Of a stretch of 64,000 bases of DNA, positions 61,236 through 64,000 are shown piece by piece. This DNA comes from Volvox africanus (lineage: Eukaryota; Chlorophyta; Chlorophyceae; Chlamydomonadales; Volvocaceae): assembly GCA_030268105.1 (NCBI GenBank), contig BSDZ01000003.1:744001-808000 (forward strand), written 5' to 3'. A program made the position numbers and the translations under genes. Each line of letters begins with the position of its first letter. Positions within the stretch are counted from its first letter, which is position 1. The notes beneath the pieces were generated by a model. The model did not search any database. It was not told the origin of the DNA and saw only the letters and a list, made by a program, of their open reading frames with translations.

Positions 61236-62748
61236 TTAGATTCCCGCTGGCTGATGATCAGGGCAGGTTGTTGAGAGTGCGCAATGCACATATACCAATG
61301 AATGATGCAATAAGGGCCAGGCAGGCCTGGGCGCATTGCAAAGATTAACAGGTTTTGGGTTGGCAGAGAGTCGCCGGTTAGATTCCCGCTGGCTGATGAT
61401 CAGGGCAGGTTGTTGAGAGTGAGCCATGCACATATACCAATGAATGATGCAATAAGGGCCAGGCATGGCTGGGCGCATTGCAAATATAAACAAGTTTGGG
61501 CTGGCCGAGAGTCGCCGGTTAGATTCCCTCTGGCAGGTTGTTGAGACTGCGCAATGCACATATACCAATTAATGATGCAATAAGGGCCAGGCAGGCCTGA
61601 AAGCATTGCAAATTTCAAGAGGTTTTAGGCTGGCCGAGAGTGGCTGGTTAGATTCCCGCTAGCTAATGATCAGGGCAGGTTGTTGAGATTGCGCAATCCA
61701 CATATAACAATGAATAATGCAATAATGGCCAGGCAGGCCTGGGTGCATTGCAAAGATTAACAGGTTTTGGGCGGCCGAGCGTCACCGGTTAGATTCCCTC
61801 TGGCAGGTTGTTGAGACTGCGCAATGCACATAAACCAATGAATGATGCAATAAGGGCCAGGCAGGCATGGGCGCATTGCAAAAATTCACAGGTTTTGGGC
61901 TGGCCGAGAGTCGCTGGTTAGTTTCCCACTGGCTGATGATCAGGGCAGTTTGTTGAGAGTGAGCCATGCACATATAAGAAAAAATGATGTGATAAGGGCC
62001 AGGCAGGCCTGGGTGCATTGCAAATATTAACAGGTTTGGGCTGGCCGAGAGTCGCTGTTTAGATTCCCTCTGGCAGGTTGTTGAGACTGCACAATGCATA
62101 TACACCAATTTATGATGCAATAATGGCCAGGCAGGCCTGGGCGCATTGCAAATATTAAGAGGCTTAACAGGTTTGGGCTGGCCGAGAGTCGCTGGTTAGA
62201 TTCCCGCTGGATGATGATGAGGGCAGGTTGTTGAGGGTGAGTAATGCACATATAAGACTAAATAATGCAATAAGGTCCAGGCAGGCCTGGGCGCATTGCA
62301 AATATAAACAGGTTTGGGCTGGCCAAGAGTCGCTGGTTAGATTCCCGCTGGCTGATGATCAGGGCAGGTTGTTGAGAGTGCGCAATGCACATATACCAAT
62401 GAATGATGCAATAAGGGCCAGGCAGGCCTGGGCGCATTGCAAATTTCATTAGGTTTTGGGCTGGCTGAGAGTCCCTGGTTAGTTTCCCACTGGCTGATGA
62501 TCAGGGCAGGTTGTTGAGACTGAGCCATGCACATATAAGAATAAATGATGCGATAAGGGCCAGGCAGGCCTGGGTGCATTGCAAATATTAACAGGTTTGG
62601 GCTGGCCGAGAGTCGCTGTTTAGATTCCCTCTGGCAGGTTGTTGAGACTGCACAATGCATATACACCAATTTATGATGCAATAAGGGCCAGGCAGGCCTG
62701 GGCGCATTGCAAATTTCATTGAGATTTGGGCTGGCCTAGAGGTGCCGG
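61236..62748 (+). repeat. 1,513-bp higher-order unit
   Basis: GATTGCGCAATC is at 61687. It shares AAGAAAAAATGATG and AAGACTAAATAATG with the 57.4-59.2-kb unit (offset 3,849). Confidence 0.87.
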
Positions 62749-64000
62749 TTAGATTCCCGCTGGCTGATGATCAGGGCAGGTTGTTGAGAGTGCGCAATGC
62801 ACATATACCAATGAATGATGCAATAAGGGCCAGGCAGGCCTGGGCGCATTGCAAAGATTAACAGGTTTTGGGTTGGCCGAGAGTCGCCGGTTAGATTCCC
62901 GCTGGCTGATGATCAGGGCAGGTTGTTGAGAGTGAGCCATGCACATATACCAATGAATGATGCAATAAGGGCCAGGCATGGCTGGGCGCATTGCAAATAT
63001 AAACAAGTTTGGGCTGGCCGAGAGTCGCCGGTTAGATTCCCTCTGGCAGGTTGTTGAGACTGCGCAATGCACATATACCAATAAATGATGCAATAAGGGC
63101 CAGGCAGGCCTGGGCGCATTGCAAATTTCAAGAGGTTTTAGGCTGGCCGAGAGTGGCTGGTTAGATTCCCGCTAGCTAATGATCAGGGCAGGTTGTTGAG
63201 ATTGCGCAATCCACATATAACAATGAATAATGCAATAATGGCCAGGCAGGCCTGGGTGCATTGCAAAGATTAACAGGTTTTGGGCGGCCGAGCGTCACCG
63301 GTTAGATTCCCTCTGGCAGGTTGTTGAGACTGCGCAATGCACATAAACCAATGAATGATGCAATAAGGGCCAGGCAGGCATGGGCGCATTGCAAAAATTC
63401 ACAGGTTTTGGGCTGGCCGAGAGTCGCTGGTTAGTTTCCCACTGGCTGATGATCAGGGCAGTTTGTTGAGAGTGAGCCATGCACATATAAGAAAAAATGA
63501 TGTGATAAGGGCCAGGCAGGCCTGGGTGCATTGCAAATATTAACAGGTTTGGGCTGGCCGAGAGTCGCTGTTTAGATTCCCTCTGGCAGGTTGTTGAGAC
63601 TGCACAATGCATATACACCAATTTATGATGCAATAATGGCCAGGCAGGCCTGGGCGCATTGCAAATATTTAGAGGCTTAACAGGTTTGGGCTGGCCGAGA
63701 GTCGCTGGTTAGATTCCCGCTGGATGATGATGAGGGCAGGTTGTTGAGGGTGAGTAATGCACATATAAGACTAAATAATGCAATAAGGTCCAGGCAGGCC
63801 TGGGCGCATTGCAAATATAAACAGGTTTGGGCTGGCCAAGAGTCGCTGGTTAGATTCCCGCTGGCTGATGATCAGGGCAGGTTGTTGAGAGTGCGCAATG
63901 CACATATACCAATGAATGATGCAATAAGGGCCAGGCAGGCCTGGGCGCATTGCAAATTTCATTAGGTTTTGGGCTGGCTGAGAGTCCCTGGTTAGTTTCC
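62749..64000 (+). repeat. Higher-order unit cut by the window edge
   Basis: Repeats 61236 onward at offset 1,513; GATTGCGCAATC is at 63200. The array continues past the end of the window. Confidence 0.87.

Larger units (their letters stand above)
1..64000 (+). repeat. Satellite DNA array of 128-142-bp monomers with higher-order structure
   Basis: The boxes ATGCACATAT, ATGATGCAATAA, CCAGGC-AG-GCCTGG, ATTGCAAAT and GGTTAGATTCC recur in the same order and orientation throughout. Successive ATGCAC starts in the first 3 kb are at 12, 153, 295, (437), 491, 619, 747, 875, 1017, 1158, 1286, 1428, 1570, 1698, 1840, 1968, 2110, 2238, 2380, 2508, 2658, 2799, 2941 and 3069, giving spacings of 141, 142, 54, 128 and 150. 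No stretch of non-satellite sequence was seen and both edges are inside the array. Long-range copies (0.3-3 kb periods) are far more alike than adjacent monomers, which defines higher-order repeats. A structural or heterochromatic role, possibly centromeric, is inference. The strand given is that of the ATGCAC box and is arbitrary. Confidence 0.98.

Noticed and set aside
1..64000. CRISPR array
   Set aside because: Repeat units are 128-176 bp with no alternation of short identical repeats and unique spacers.
1..64000. Alpha satellite or a CENP-B box
   Set aside because: Monomer length is not 171 bp and no TTCG-N4-A-N2-CGGG pattern was seen on either strand in the monomer types read.
1..64000. 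Telomeric repeats, rDNA or retroelement ends
   Set aside because: No TTAGGG-type runs, no rRNA-like sequence and no terminal repeats with target-site duplications were seen.

Overview
The whole 64-kb window is satellite DNA. It is an unbroken head-to-tail array of about 470 monomers (my estimate) that runs off both edges. I see no gene, RNA gene, transposon or unique DNA in it. Every monomer I read is in the same orientation. The basic unit is 141/142 bp with a 128-bp short form. Rarer forms are 150 bp, 176 bp (34-bp internal duplication), 110 bp (internal deletion) and 54-60 bp (a truncated unit holding a TGA microsatellite). Each ordinary monomer runs: ATGCACATAT box; ATGATGCAATAA box; GC-rich dyad core CCAGGC-AG-GCCTGG; GCGCATTGCAAAT; a linker with GGGCTGGCCGAGAGTC; GGTTAGATTCC; and, in long forms only, a TGATGATCAGGGC segment.

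Organism: array size, higher-order organisation and variation concentrated at CpG sites point to a eukaryote with cytosine methylation. A centromeric, pericentromeric or other heterochromatic satellite is the natural reading. The monomer is not human-type 171-bp alpha satellite, I saw no CENP-B box, and I do not recognise the family, so I do not name a species.

Layout, with block edges judged by eye: 1-11.4 kb holds three copies of a 1.7-kb module with a (TGA)8 tract, including a 2,915-bp tandem duplication (5576-11405). 11.4-18.5 kb is a mosaic of older copies with 561-bp tetramers and a 494-bp repeat. 18.5-21 kb is a 1,243-bp tandem duplication. 20.7-24.7 kb has a 2,477-bp-spaced repeat pair and a 270-bp dimer duplication. 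24.6-27.8 kb is built from 412- and 540-bp units, then doubled with a 1,364-bp period. 28.0-31.9 kb is a 1,933-bp tandem duplication. 32.7-38.7 kb has three 1,505-bp higher-order repeats and one different 1,520-bp unit. 38.7-47.3 kb has four related blocks (2,438, 2,566, 1,877 and about 1,710 bp) with 176-bp monomers and (TGA)10. 47.3-50.8 kb is a transitional mosaic. 50.8-56.3 kb is a 2,563-bp tandem duplication with (TGA)9. 57.4-64 kb has successive units of 1,783, 2,066 and 1,513 bp plus a partial unit.

Nothing here works together as genes. What can be read is the amplification history: block lengths are sums of whole monomers, block copies differ by exact gain or loss of whole monomers or a 561-bp tetramer, and one junction (about 8490) is visibly chimeric within the conserved core. 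This is the pattern expected of in-register unequal exchange. The many open frames on both strands are by-products of the repeat.
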